Of a DNA stretch of 23,382 nt, positions 7,882-14,692 are shown one piece after another. Position 1 is the stretch's first letter. Each line of letters opens with the position of its first letter. The position numbers and the translations under genes are program-made. Source of the stretch: Solirubrobacterales bacterium (GTDB taxonomy: Bacteria > Actinomycetota > Thermoleophilia > Solirubrobacterales > Solirubrobacteraceae); contig JAPLCH010000263.1 in the NCBI GenBank assembly GCA_026392325.1, forward strand, positions 1-23,382, given 5' to 3'. The notes under the pieces are model-generated. The model saw only the letters and a program-made list of their open reading frames with translations. It searched no databases and was not told the origin of the DNA.

Positions 7882-9557
7882 CCGACCATGTCCCGAGCTG
7901 CTGCCCCGGCCGGAATCATTGGGAAAGTGTTCTCCTCACGGCTTACGAGAACATCGCAGAGAACCGGGCCATCCATAGCGAGTACTGCCTTCATGTCCTC
8001 AACAAGGCTCTCCTTCTGCGTGAGCTGGACACCCTTCATGCCATAGGCATCGGCGAGCTTCACCCAGTCCGGAGAATGCTCGCGGAGGTCGACATGGCTG
8101 TAGCGGTTGTCCCAGAACATTTCCTGCCACTGACGAACCATTCCGAGGAAACCGTTATTGAGAATGAACACCTTGATGGGAAGCCCTTCCTGAACAACAG
8201 TCGCAAACTCCTGACTGTTCATCTGAAGCGAACCATCTCCGGCAACCACCACCACCATTTGATCAGGACAGCCAATCTGTGCCCCGATGGCGGCCGGCAG
8301 ACCAAAGCCCATGGTTCCAAGTCCCCCAGAGTTGATCCAGCGGCGTGGAGCTGGGAAGCCATAGTGCTGCGCGGTCCACATCTGATGCTGTCCAACATCA
8401 CTGGTGACAATTGCCTCGCCGCCAGTGGCCTCATGGAGAGCTTGGATCATGAACTGCGGCTTGATCTCACTGTCCTCAGAGTCAGCAAAGCTCAGCGGAT
8501 ACTTGTCCTTCCATGCCTGAATACGTTCAAGCCACTCGTCAAGCCGCGCTGGGTCGGCCTCCGTCGCCCGATACTCGCCCAGGAGCCGGGAAAGGATGTT
8601 CTTGGCATCTCCAACAATCGGAATGTGAGCCGGGACGTTCTTGGAAATCTCTGCTGGGTCAACGTCGATGTGAATGAACTTGGCATGAGGGGCGAACTCG
8701 TCGAGCTTGCCTGTAATGCGGTCGTCGAACCGAGCGCCGATGCAGACGATCAGGTCAGCTTCGTCCATGGAGTAGTTGGCCGCACGGGTGCCGTGCATTC
8801 CAAGCATCCCGAGCCACTGCGGGTCGGTTGCGGGGAAGGCCCCGAGGCCCATCAGAGTGCAGGTAACCGGGAATGACCCTGCATGCGCGAGCGCAATAAG
8901 TTCAGCTGACGCCTCTGCGCTGATGACTCCACCACCCGCATAAAGCACCGGGCGACGCGAGTGGGCGAGCGCGTTGGCTGCCAATCGAATCTGACGCTGG
9001 TTGCCCTCAATGATTGGCTGGTAGCCAGGAAGCTCAACTTCGGTCCTTGGGAGATACTCAATGTCGTCCTTGGAAAGGTCCACTGGAATATCAACCAGAA
9101 CTGGCCCGGGACGGCCCGTCCTCGCGATGTGGAAAGCCTCATGGATCATTGCTGGAAGATCCTGCGCATCCTGAACCATGAACGAGTGCTTGACCATGGG
9201 AAGCGTCATGCCCATCGTGTCAGCCTCTTGAAAGCCATCGGTGCCGAGAAGATCAGTGCGCACCTGGCCCGTGATGAAAACGACAGGAACCGAATCCATC
9301 ATTGCGTCACAGATTGGTGTCACGAGGTTCGTCGCACCGGGACCGCTTGTCCCAAAGCAAACTGCAACTCGACCGGTTGCTTTTGCGTAGCCCTCAGCGG
9401 CATGGCCACCGCCGGCTTCGTGACGAACGAGCACGTGCCGAATGCCCGCGTCGTAGAACGCGTCGTACGTTGGAAGGTTTGCTCCGCCCGGGAGGCCAAA
9501 TACGACTTCGACGTCCTCCGCCTTAAGACACTCCATCAATGCGTCGACTGCTCTCAT
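7878..9557 (-). CDS. ilvB: acetolactate synthase large subunit (IlvB)
   Basis: Catalytic ThDP/FAD subunit of acetohydroxyacid synthase, 559 aa. It condenses pyruvate with pyruvate or 2-oxobutyrate at the start of valine, leucine and isoleucine synthesis. The N-terminal domain has FGLPGGANLPTYDA and the activating Glu 47 in VRHEAGGGHAAEGYAKATGR. FGTSGPGATNL and the FAD-domain region follow. The C-terminal ThDP motif is VAGDGSLQMNSQEFAT with FILNNGFLGMVRQWQ. A well-placed AAGGAGG at 9573-9567, 9 bases before the ATG at 9557, fixes the start. ilvN follows with a 4-base overlap, and ilvC is not downstream. A promoter and a candidate leader ORF lie immediately upstream. Confidence 0.97.
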   Translation of the reverse strand: MRAVDALMECLKAEDVEVVFGLPGGANLPTYDAFYDAGIRHVLVRHEAGGGHAAEGYAKATGRVAVCFGTSGPGATNLVTPICDAMMDSVPVVFITGQVRTDLLGTDGFQEADTMGMTLPMVKHSFMVQDAQDLPAMIHEAFHIARTGRPGPVLVDIPVDLSKDDIEYLPRTEVELPGYQPIIEGNQRQIRLAANALAHSRRPVLYAGGGVISAEASAELIALAHAGSFPVTCTLMGLGAFPATDPQWLGMLGMHGTRAANYSMDEADLIVCIGARFDDRITGKLDEFAPHAKFIHIDVDPAEISKNVPAHIPIVGDAKNILSRLLGEYRATEADPARLDEWLERIQAWKDKYPLSFADSEDSEIKPQFMIQALHEATGGEAIVTSDVGQHQMWTAQHYGFPAPRRWINSGGLGTMGFGLPAAIGAQIGCPDQMVVVVAGDGSLQMNSQEFATVVQEGLPIKVFILNNGFLGMVRQWQEMFWDNRYSHVDLREHSPDWVKLADAYGMKGVQLTQKESLVEDMKAVLAMDGPVLCDVLVSREENTFPMIPAGAAARDMVG

Positions 9558-9637
9558 GTCAATTGACCTCCTTCCCTTTTGTTTACAGGTCTAACTGCTG
9601 GTGAGGCGCGCGGATGGTGGAAAACCAACCGGAGCAC
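9554..9637 (-). CDS. Candidate leaderless leader peptide of ilvB (27 aa)
   Basis: A GTG at 9637 opens a 27-codon frame whose TGA overlaps the ilvB start codon (ATGA). The GTG lies 8 bases after the TAGACT -10, where the transcript would be expected to begin, so it could be translated as a leaderless ORF. The peptide starts MLRLVF and has Leu at 2 and 4 and Val at 5, 15 and 18, the last a GTA codon that I would expect to be rare in this G+C-rich sequence. Branched-chain-rich leader peptides upstream of ilvBN are known in actinobacteria. This one is longer and less enriched than classic examples, so a chance frame is possible. Confidence 0.35.
   Translation of the reverse strand: MLRLVFHHPRASPAVRPVNKREGGQLT
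9565..9591 (-). promoter_or_regulatory. Possible Shine-Dalgarno-sequestering stem in the ilvB leader
   Basis: In the leftward transcript, GACCU (9591-9587) is exactly complementary to AGGUC (9569-9565), which contains part of the AAGGAGG ribosome-binding site of ilvB. The stem is only 5 bp with a 17-base loop. GACCU spans codons 16-17 of the candidate leader ORF, between its Val15 and Val18 codons, so a ribosome paused there could keep the stem open. This is a structural hypothesis only. Confidence 0.22.
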
Positions 9638-9645
9638 TTGGAATC

Positions 9646-9674
9646 AGTCTAACAAGGCAGCGACCTCGGTCCAA
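9646..9674 (-). promoter_or_regulatory. Promoter of ilvB-ilvN-menF
   Basis: A leftward -35 TTGGAC at 9674-9669 is separated by exactly 17 bases from a -10 TAGACT at 9651-9646. This is the best two-box promoter I can see in the window. Predicted initiation is near 9639-9637. It lies just downstream of the preceding small gene's stop codon, so ilvB can be transcribed independently of the gat run. Confidence 0.6.
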
Positions 9675-9692
9675 CGGGCGAACGCGCCTGTT

Positions 9693-9995
9693 TCAGCGCG
9701 CCGATCTCCTCAGCTCATCACGGCGCGAAATGATCATCTCGTCGGGATAGTCAAGGTCCGTCCCACAACCTGTGCAGAGGGTGTCACTGATCGGGAGAAC
9801 TTTCCCGCAGGTCGGGCACTCGCGGCGCAACTCGTCGGCTGCCGATCGGCTGAAGATCGCGGCAATCAGTCCTGCTACCGGGACGAGGAATGCAATCGCA
9901 AACCAGATCAGCGCCGGGTTGCCTTTTGAACGGGCCACCAGTGCGCCGCCAAGCCCAAAGAACAGGGCGATTATCAGATAAGGAAGCCCTTGCAT
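9693..9995 (-). CDS. Small membrane protein with C-terminal zinc ribbon, function unknown
   Basis: A 100-aa protein with two predicted membrane segments (about residues 5-22, LPYLIIALFFGLGGALVA, and 27-48, ALIWFAIAFLVPVAGLIAAIF). A four-cysteine zinc-ribbon motif, CPTCG and CTGCG about 16 residues apart (residues 60-77), follows, and the tail is acidic then basic. The layout suggests a membrane-anchored metal-binding ribbon facing the cytoplasm. I do not recognise a family with a known function. The ATG at 9995 is preceded by TAGGCT with 8 bases between, so it may have its own leaderless promoter. It lies 15 bases downstream of the 62-aa gene. Confidence 0.75.
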   Translation of the reverse strand: MQGLPYLIIALFFGLGGALVARSKGNPALIWFAIAFLVPVAGLIAAIFSRSAADELRRECPTCGKVLPISDTLCTGCGTDLDYPDEMIISRRDELRRSAR

Positions 9996-10003
9996 GGGGC
10001 CTT

Positions 10004-10009
10004 AGCCTA
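10004..10009 (-). promoter_or_regulatory. Candidate -10 for the zinc-ribbon membrane protein gene
   Basis: TAGGCT lies 8 bases before the ATG at 9995, directly after the preceding gene's stop. It is the same hexamer as in front of the 62-aa gene. No clear -35 was seen. Confidence 0.3.
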
Positions 10010-10010
10010 C

Positions 10011-10202
10011 TCAGCGCAGTGCGCGCAGAGCCCAGAGAACGCCGATCCCAAGTGCGATCAGACCAAAACCCCAGAACACCGAAACGCCACTGATGAAGCC
10101 GATCAGAAGCTTGAGAACCACCCAGACGGCAACAACAATGATCAGCAGAGCGACCACCTTCGTTGAGAGTGAAACCTTTGCCTTTGCGGGTTGTTCAGCC
10201 AT
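10011..10202 (-). CDS. Small two-TM membrane protein, function unknown
   Basis: A 63-residue protein starting MAEQPAKAKVSLSTK. It has two hydrophobic segments (about residues 14-37, KVVALLIIVVAVWVVLKLLI and on, and 42-58, SVFWGFGLIALGIGVLWAL) and a short basic end. A longer reading from 10262 exists but overlaps the end of gatB, and its extra 20 residues look like out-of-frame gatB sequence. ATG 10202 lies 10 bases after the restored gatB stop and 7 bases after a TAGGCT hexamer. No family was recognised. Confidence 0.7.
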   Translation of the reverse strand: MAEQPAKAKVSLSTKVVALLIIVVAVWVVLKLLIGFISGVSVFWGFGLIALGIGVLWALRALR

Positions 10203-10209
10203 GTGATGA

Positions 10210-10215
10210 AGCCTA
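10210..10215 (-). promoter_or_regulatory. Candidate -10 overlapping the restored gatB stop codon
   Basis: TAGGCT lies 7 bases before the ATG at 10202. Its first three bases are the TAG that would terminate gatB in the restored frame. This is the same arrangement as at the gltX/Rrf2 boundary. Confidence 0.3.
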
Positions 10216-11605
10216 CACGCCGCCAAGGCGAGCAAGGATTGCGTTGCGCACCTCGCCACCATCTGCGCGACCCTAAGGCTTTGTGTTCCCCAGCAGTCAC
10301 CTTGGCGGCGGCTTCTGGGTGCGCAGCGATGGCGATCTCGACTGCAGCGGCCAGCGCATCCCCACCACCCACCTTCTCCAGGCCTTCCGAAGCAACTATG
10401 TCTGCGGGTGACCCGCCCTCCGCAAGAACACGATCGAGAACCTGCCTTGCAGCTGCGGTTGTGATTCTCTCCCCTTCGAGGAGCTCAAGCAGCTCTGCAA
10501 GCGTGGACGCCTCAATTGCCGACCCGGCATCCTGCTCAACTCGCGAGAACACCTCTCCCGAAACCCAGGTGGCTGCGAGCCGTGGGTCCGAAGCCTTTCC
10601 ACGGATCTCAAGGACAGCCTCGAAGAGATCTCCGAGGTCAGCCTCAAAGCCGAGCCGCTCTGAAAGCTCCTGTTCGAACCCGTAGGTCTCGGCGTACCTG
10701 ACAGCCCGGGCGGCAGGAAGCTCAGGCAATGCAGCCCGAGCCCGTTCAACCATCTCGGAATCGACGCTCACTGGGAGGAGATCCGGATCCGGAAAATAGC
10801 GGTAGTCGTGGGCCTCCTCCTTGGAACGGAGTGCCGTCAACGAACCCGTGCGAGGGTCGAAATGAAGCGTCTCCTGGACAACAGTTCCCCCCGACTCAAG
10901 AAGGATCCGCTGACGCTCAATTTCCGCCTCTATCCCCTTCTCAACAAACCGGAATGAGTTCATGTTCTTGAGTTCAGTTTTGGTGGCCAGTTCCTTTTGG
11001 CCGACTGGGCGAACGGAGATGTTCGCATCGCAGCGAAGCGAGCCCTCCTCCATGTTGACATCACTGATGTTCAAGGCCTTCACTGTCGTGCGGAGAAGCT
11101 GGAGCCACTCGCGAGCCTGGGCCGCTGAACGGAGATCTGGTTCGGTCACAATCTCAGCAAGCGGAGTGCCGGCACGGTTGAAGTCAACGACCGATGACTC
11201 TGCGCCATGAATCCGTCCAGTTTCCGAAGTGTGGACCAGCTTGGCGGCATCGTCCTCCAGATGGACCCTGTTGATCCGGACTCCAGCAAGCTCGCCCTCG
11301 CTGCAGAGGGGTTCGTCGTACTGGCTGATTTGGTAGCCCTTTGGCGAGTCCGCGTAGAAGTAGTTCTTGCGATGGAAGATGGAACGCTCGGCAAGGCTGC
11401 ACCCCAGCGCTAATCCGAGTCGCATTCCGAAGTCGACCGCAGCTTCGTTGATTACAGGCAATGCGCCCGGAAGGCCGAGACATGTCGGACAGGTCCGTGT
11501 GTTGGGATCCTCACCGAAGACTGGTTTGCATCCACAGAACATCTTGGTCTGAGTGGCAAGCTGGACGTGAATCTCCAGGCCAATAACTGCCTCAAATTCG
11601 GTCAT
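10213..11605 (-). CDS. gatB: Asp/Glu-tRNA amidotransferase subunit B (GatB), 3'-end deletion and frameshift
   Basis: GatB selects the misacylated tRNA and phosphorylates the acyl group so that ammonia from GatA can convert Glu-tRNA(Gln) or Asp-tRNA(Asn) to the amide. Family features are EAVIGLEIHVQL, a zinc site (Cys 24, 26, 39, 42), RKNYFYADSPKGYQISQYD, VDFNRAGTPL, MEEGSLRCDANISVRP and DYRYFPDPDL. The C-terminal tail/YqeY domain is intact to AAKVTAGEHKAL. There the conserved LVGQVMK-like segment is missing and the frame is lost. Skipping one base at 10273 recovers GRADGGEVRNAILARLGGV and a TAG at 10215-10213, the expected family ending. As given, the original frame runs on to 10142 through the next gene with no family resemblance. 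The ATG at 11605 shares one base with the gatA stop. The lesion could be a sequencing or assembly error or a real truncation. Confidence 0.88.
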
Positions 11606-13026
11606 CAGAGCCTTGCCGCCGAACCGTCGAAACCGATTGCGGCCTCAAGGGAGGCAGCTATCCCGAGAATTCGATTCTCTGAAAACGCCGGGCCTACGAG
11701 CTGCAGCCCGACTGGGAGCCCTTCGCTGAGGCCATTGGGGATGGAGATCGCGGGAATCCCGGCAAGTGACATCGGGACGGTGCAAAAGTCGCTGAGATAC
11801 ATGGAAAGCGGATCGTCCGTCTTGGAACCGAGCTCAAAAGCGACGCAGGGACTTGTAGGCGTCGCAATCACGTCGAATGATTCAAACGCAGTGTCAAAGT
11901 CCTGGGAAATCAGGGTTCTCACACGCTGGGCTCGGCCGTAGTAGGCGTCGTAATAGCCGGACGAGAGCGCGTATGTGCCGAGCATGATCCTGCGTCTGAC
12001 CTCAGGTCCAAAGCCTTGCGAGCGGGTGGCCCCGTACATGGCGTCCAAGCCCTCACCAGGATCGACTCTGAGTCCATAACGGACACCGTCGAAACGAGCC
12101 AGGTTGGAGGAGCATTCTGCTGGTGCAATCAAGTAGTACGCGCTGAGAGCGTGTGGCGCATGAGGGAGGTGACAGGGCTCAACGGTCGCTCCGAGGCTCT
12201 TGGCAAGCTCGAGTGAAGCATTGAACGCGTCGAGCACTCCGGACTCAATCCCCTCCCCAGAAAGCTCTGTGGGAACCCCGATGCGAACCCCGGTTAGGTC
12301 GGCTGCGGGAACTTCGCTGACGGGGTCTGGGTGATCCACCGACGTCGAGTCGTGAACATCCCTGCCGGTCATCTGGGAATACAAGAGAGCGGCATCAGCT
12401 ACAGAGTTGGTGATCGGGCCTGCCTGGTCCAGCGACGAGGCGAACGCGATCATCCCGTAGCGCGAAACCGAGCCATAGGTCGGCTTGAGGCCAACAACGC
12501 CGCATAGTGCTGCCGGCTGACGGATTGATCCGCCCGTATCAGTGCCCAGCGCCCAGGGAACCAGCCCGGCGGCGACAGCCGCAGCGCTTCCGCCACTTGA
12601 GCCTCCAGGAACACGTCCACGATCCCAAGGGTTGATCACTGCACCGAACGCACAGTTTTCATTGGACGACCCCATTGCGAACTCGTCCTGGTGCGTCTTG
12701 GCGAGAAGGGGCGCTCCGGCCGCTGCGAGTGCATCAACAACTGTCGCGCTGTAAGGCGGCAAATAGCCTTCGAGAATCTTCGAACCGGACTGGCTAGGGA
12801 CTCCTTCAGTGCAGAACAGGTCCTTAACCCCGAGTGGGACGCCACCGAGTGGACCACCCGTATGAATCTCTGCCGGAACGGAATCGGCACTCCAGCTCAA
12901 GGCGTTCAGATCATCAAGGCGGGATCGCTCGCGCCACTGCTCAAACAGCTCATGCGCGTCTACCTCGCCGGACTTGACCTTTGCCGAGGCGGCCGAGGCG
13001 CTGAGGGTTGTGAGATCTGAACTCAT
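11605..13026 (-). CDS. gatA: Asp/Glu-tRNA amidotransferase subunit A (GatA)
   Basis: Amidase-signature glutaminase of the GatCAB complex, 473 aa. It hydrolyses glutamine and channels ammonia to GatB. The catalytic Ser-cisSer-Lys triad can be placed at Lys 68 (GVPLGVKDLF), Ser 143 (VPGGSSGGSAAA) and Ser 167 (GTDTGGSIRQPAA), with the spacing usual for GatA. The conserved VGLKPTYGSVSRYG follows. The length is typical. It overlaps gatC by 4 bases and touches gatB, giving the order gatC-gatA-gatB. The amidase family is broad, but this context makes the GatA assignment firm. Confidence 0.97.
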   Translation of the reverse strand: MSSDLTTLSASAASAKVKSGEVDAHELFEQWRERSRLDDLNALSWSADSVPAEIHTGGPLGGVPLGVKDLFCTEGVPSQSGSKILEGYLPPYSATVVDALAAAGAPLLAKTHQDEFAMGSSNENCAFGAVINPWDRGRVPGGSSGGSAAAVAAGLVPWALGTDTGGSIRQPAALCGVVGLKPTYGSVSRYGMIAFASSLDQAGPITNSVADAALLYSQMTGRDVHDSTSVDHPDPVSEVPAADLTGVRIGVPTELSGEGIESGVLDAFNASLELAKSLGATVEPCHLPHAPHALSAYYLIAPAECSSNLARFDGVRYGLRVDPGEGLDAMYGATRSQGFGPEVRRRIMLGTYALSSGYYDAYYGRAQRVRTLISQDFDTAFESFDVIATPTSPCVAFELGSKTDDPLSMYLSDFCTVPMSLAGIPAISIPNGLSEGLPVGLQLVGPAFSENRILGIAASLEAAIGFDGSAARL

Positions 13027-13313
13027 GACCCGCCGCCCGGGGACGGAACCTCAAAGCCTGAGCCGTCCGTTGCAGGTGCCTGGGATAGAACAGCATCCTT
13101 CCCAAGTGACTCCACGGGCACATCAGGCCGAAGGGCACCTGACTGCGCAACCGAATGAGCCGTGGGCTCAACCCCTTCGAGATCGAGACTTGAGATCTGA
13201 TCCACATGATCGAGAATGCTCGACAGTTCAGCGGTGATTGCCTCAATCTCCGTCTCCTCGAGGGAAAGACGCGCGAGCCTTGCGATGTGGAGCACCTCCG
13301 ACCTATCAATCAT
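13023..13313 (-). CDS. gatC: Asp/Glu-tRNA amidotransferase subunit C (GatC)
   Basis: A 96-aa stabilising subunit that wraps around the GatA-GatB interface. It shows the family's opening pattern, VLHIARLARLSLEETEIE, then a helical stretch with ILDHVDQISSLDLEGVEPTA and a C-terminal part containing ALRPDVPVESLGKDAVLSQAP. Length and motif order match the family. The ATG at 13313 lies inside the last codons of the upstream membrane-protein gene (8-base overlap), and its stop overlaps the gatA start, so it is probably translationally coupled on both sides. Confidence 0.94.
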   Translation of the reverse strand: MIDRSEVLHIARLARLSLEETEIEAITAELSSILDHVDQISSLDLEGVEPTAHSVAQSGALRPDVPVESLGKDAVLSQAPATDGSGFEVPSPGGGS

Positions 13314-13815
13314 TGGCTATCCCCTCTGCGCTCTGCGCCACAGCCCCCACTGAAGTGAGACCAAGTTCGATCGGACTGACACTCGGGTCAGGGGAAATTC
13401 CATTGCTTTCGCTGCGAAAGGCGAGGGTGCCAGAAATCCACAAGAGCAGTACGAGTATGGAGCCAAGAAGACCGGCCGTCGTCGGAGTGCCATCAAGTCC
13501 ATTCACCGCTGGAGGCCAAAGCAGATTTGCGCCAGCTGCCAGCACCGAAAAAAGCCCGAGGGTGAAAATTCCAACGTCCAAGCCAATTGCGGTGGCCTGA
13601 GACCGTCTGAGCACTGTCGCCGGGACGACCAGAATTCCCATCACTCCGATCACGAAAGCGAGCCAACCGGCCGGACCAAGGGATGAGATTCCCTTGTCGG
13701 CCGCAACAGAGCCCGAGTCAAACCAAGCCTGGCTGAACAGCAGGTGCAGCAGACCAGCGGCGCATATAAAAACCACAAGGTCAATCCATCTAAGTCGTCC
13801 AAGGCGCGCGTTCAT
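13306..13815 (-). CDS. Four-TM membrane protein of unknown function between folD and gatC
   Basis: A 169-aa protein with four hydrophobic segments at about residues 11-30 (IDLVVFICAAGLLHLLF), 47-66 (GPAGWLAFVIGVMGILVVP), 75-98 (TAIGLDVGIFTLGLFSVLAA) and 113-131 (GLLGSILVLLLWISGTLAF). A hydrophilic Ser/Pro/Glu-containing tail of about 35 residues follows. No catalytic or metal motif is evident and I do not recognise a family. It overlaps folD by 4 bases (ATGA) and gatC by 8, so it is embedded in the operon. Its own conservation would be the best evidence of a role. Confidence 0.78.
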   Translation of the reverse strand: MNARLGRLRWIDLVVFICAAGLLHLLFSQAWFDSGSVAADKGISSLGPAGWLAFVIGVMGILVVPATVLRRSQATAIGLDVGIFTLGLFSVLAAGANLLWPPAVNGLDGTPTTAGLLGSILVLLLWISGTLAFRSESNGISPDPSVSPIELGLTSVGAVAQSAEGIAND

Positions 13816-14660
13816 GCCATGGAACCATATGCCGCCAGGGTGTTCCGAAGCAGCATCGCGATTGTCATCGGTCCCACACCACCCGGCACGGGCGTGATGA
13901 AAGCGGCTCGCTGGCTGGCTTCATTGAAGTCAACATCGCCGACCAATCCAGCCTCGGTTCTATTGATTCCAACGTCGATCACAGTTGCCCCCTCCTTGAC
14001 CCAATCTCCCTTGATGAGATTCGGGACTCCAACGGCAGCGATCAGAATGTCCGCACGCTGAGCGACCCCCTGGAGGTTTCGGGTTCTGGAGTGACAGACA
14101 GTCACCGTGGCGTTTCGCTCAAGGCACATGGAAGCCAGCGGCTTGCCGACAAGGTCAGACCGGCCAACAATCACGACCTCGGCTCCCTCGAGCTCAACTC
14201 CGGTCCTGTCGAGAAGTTCAACAGCGCCACTGGGAGTGCATGGACGCAGTCCTTTTCGTCCCAAAGCCAAGAGGCCTGCGCTTGTGGCCGTCAAGCCATC
14301 GACATCCTTGTCCGGAGAGATGAGTGATGTGAGGCGACCACCGTCGAGAGAGTCCGGTACCGGCAACTGAAGCAGGATCCCGTCAACTGCCGAGTCTGAA
14401 TTGAGCTCGGCAATCAGCGATGCCACTGCCTCAAAAGGGCTAGGGCCAGGCAGCTCATGGTGGAAGCCCAGAAACCCAACCTCATCACAAGCTTTGTGCT
14501 TGTTCGCCACATAGACAGCAGACGCAGGATCTTCCCCGACAATGATCGTTGCGAGTCCAGGCCTACGGCCGCCTGAGGCAACAAGTTGTTCAACCTCTGT
14601 TGCAATCTCGCCCCGAATCGAAGCAGCGATTGCTTTGCCATCAATGAGTTTCGCGGTCAC
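13812..14660 (-). CDS. folD: Methylenetetrahydrofolate dehydrogenase / cyclohydrolase (FolD)
   Basis: Bifunctional cytoplasmic enzyme, 282 aa, interconverting 5,10-methylene-, 5,10-methenyl- and 10-formyl-tetrahydrofolate. The active-site Tyr 50, Lys 54 and Lys 56 lie in SAVYVANKHKAC, the folate-contacting Asp 120 in SPDKDVDGL, the NADP-site segment is VVIVGRSDLVGKPLAS, and the signature ends in ITPVPGGVGPMT. All are intact and the length is standard. The GTG start at 14660 has no Shine-Dalgarno sequence. A good -10 (GATAAT) lies 8 bases upstream, so a leaderless mRNA is likely. It is followed by the 4-TM gene with a 4-base overlap. Confidence 0.97.
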   Translation of the reverse strand: MTAKLIDGKAIAASIRGEIATEVEQLVASGGRRPGLATIIVGEDPASAVYVANKHKACDEVGFLGFHHELPGPSPFEAVASLIAELNSDSAVDGILLQLPVPDSLDGGRLTSLISPDKDVDGLTATSAGLLALGRKGLRPCTPSGAVELLDRTGVELEGAEVVIVGRSDLVGKPLASMCLERNATVTVCHSRTRNLQGVAQRADILIAAVGVPNLIKGDWVKEGATVIDVGINRTEAGLVGDVDFNEASQRAAFITPVPGGVGPMTIAMLLRNTLAAYGSMA

Positions 14661-14668
14661 GAGCCGAG

Positions 14669-14674
14669 ATTATC
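14669..14674 (-). promoter_or_regulatory. Candidate -10 of the folD-gatCAB operon
   Basis: GATAAT matches five of six bases of the TATAAT consensus and ends 8 bases before the folD GTG. A GTGACA lies 14 bases upstream of it, shorter than a normal spacer. It lies between the folD start and the pcrA stop, so folD and the gat genes may be transcribed separately from the helicase gene. Confidence 0.45.
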
Positions 14675-14692
14675 CGCGCGGGCCGACGGTTG

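Noticed and set aside
8076..9566. Long + strand open frames opposite ilvB
   Set aside because: They are fully antisense to a textbook acetolactate synthase and show no domain or ribosome-binding site.
10142..10212. Reading GatB through to 10142 as a longer protein
   Set aside because: The extra residues have no resemblance to GatB. One base skipped at 10273 restores the family ending and a stop at 10213.
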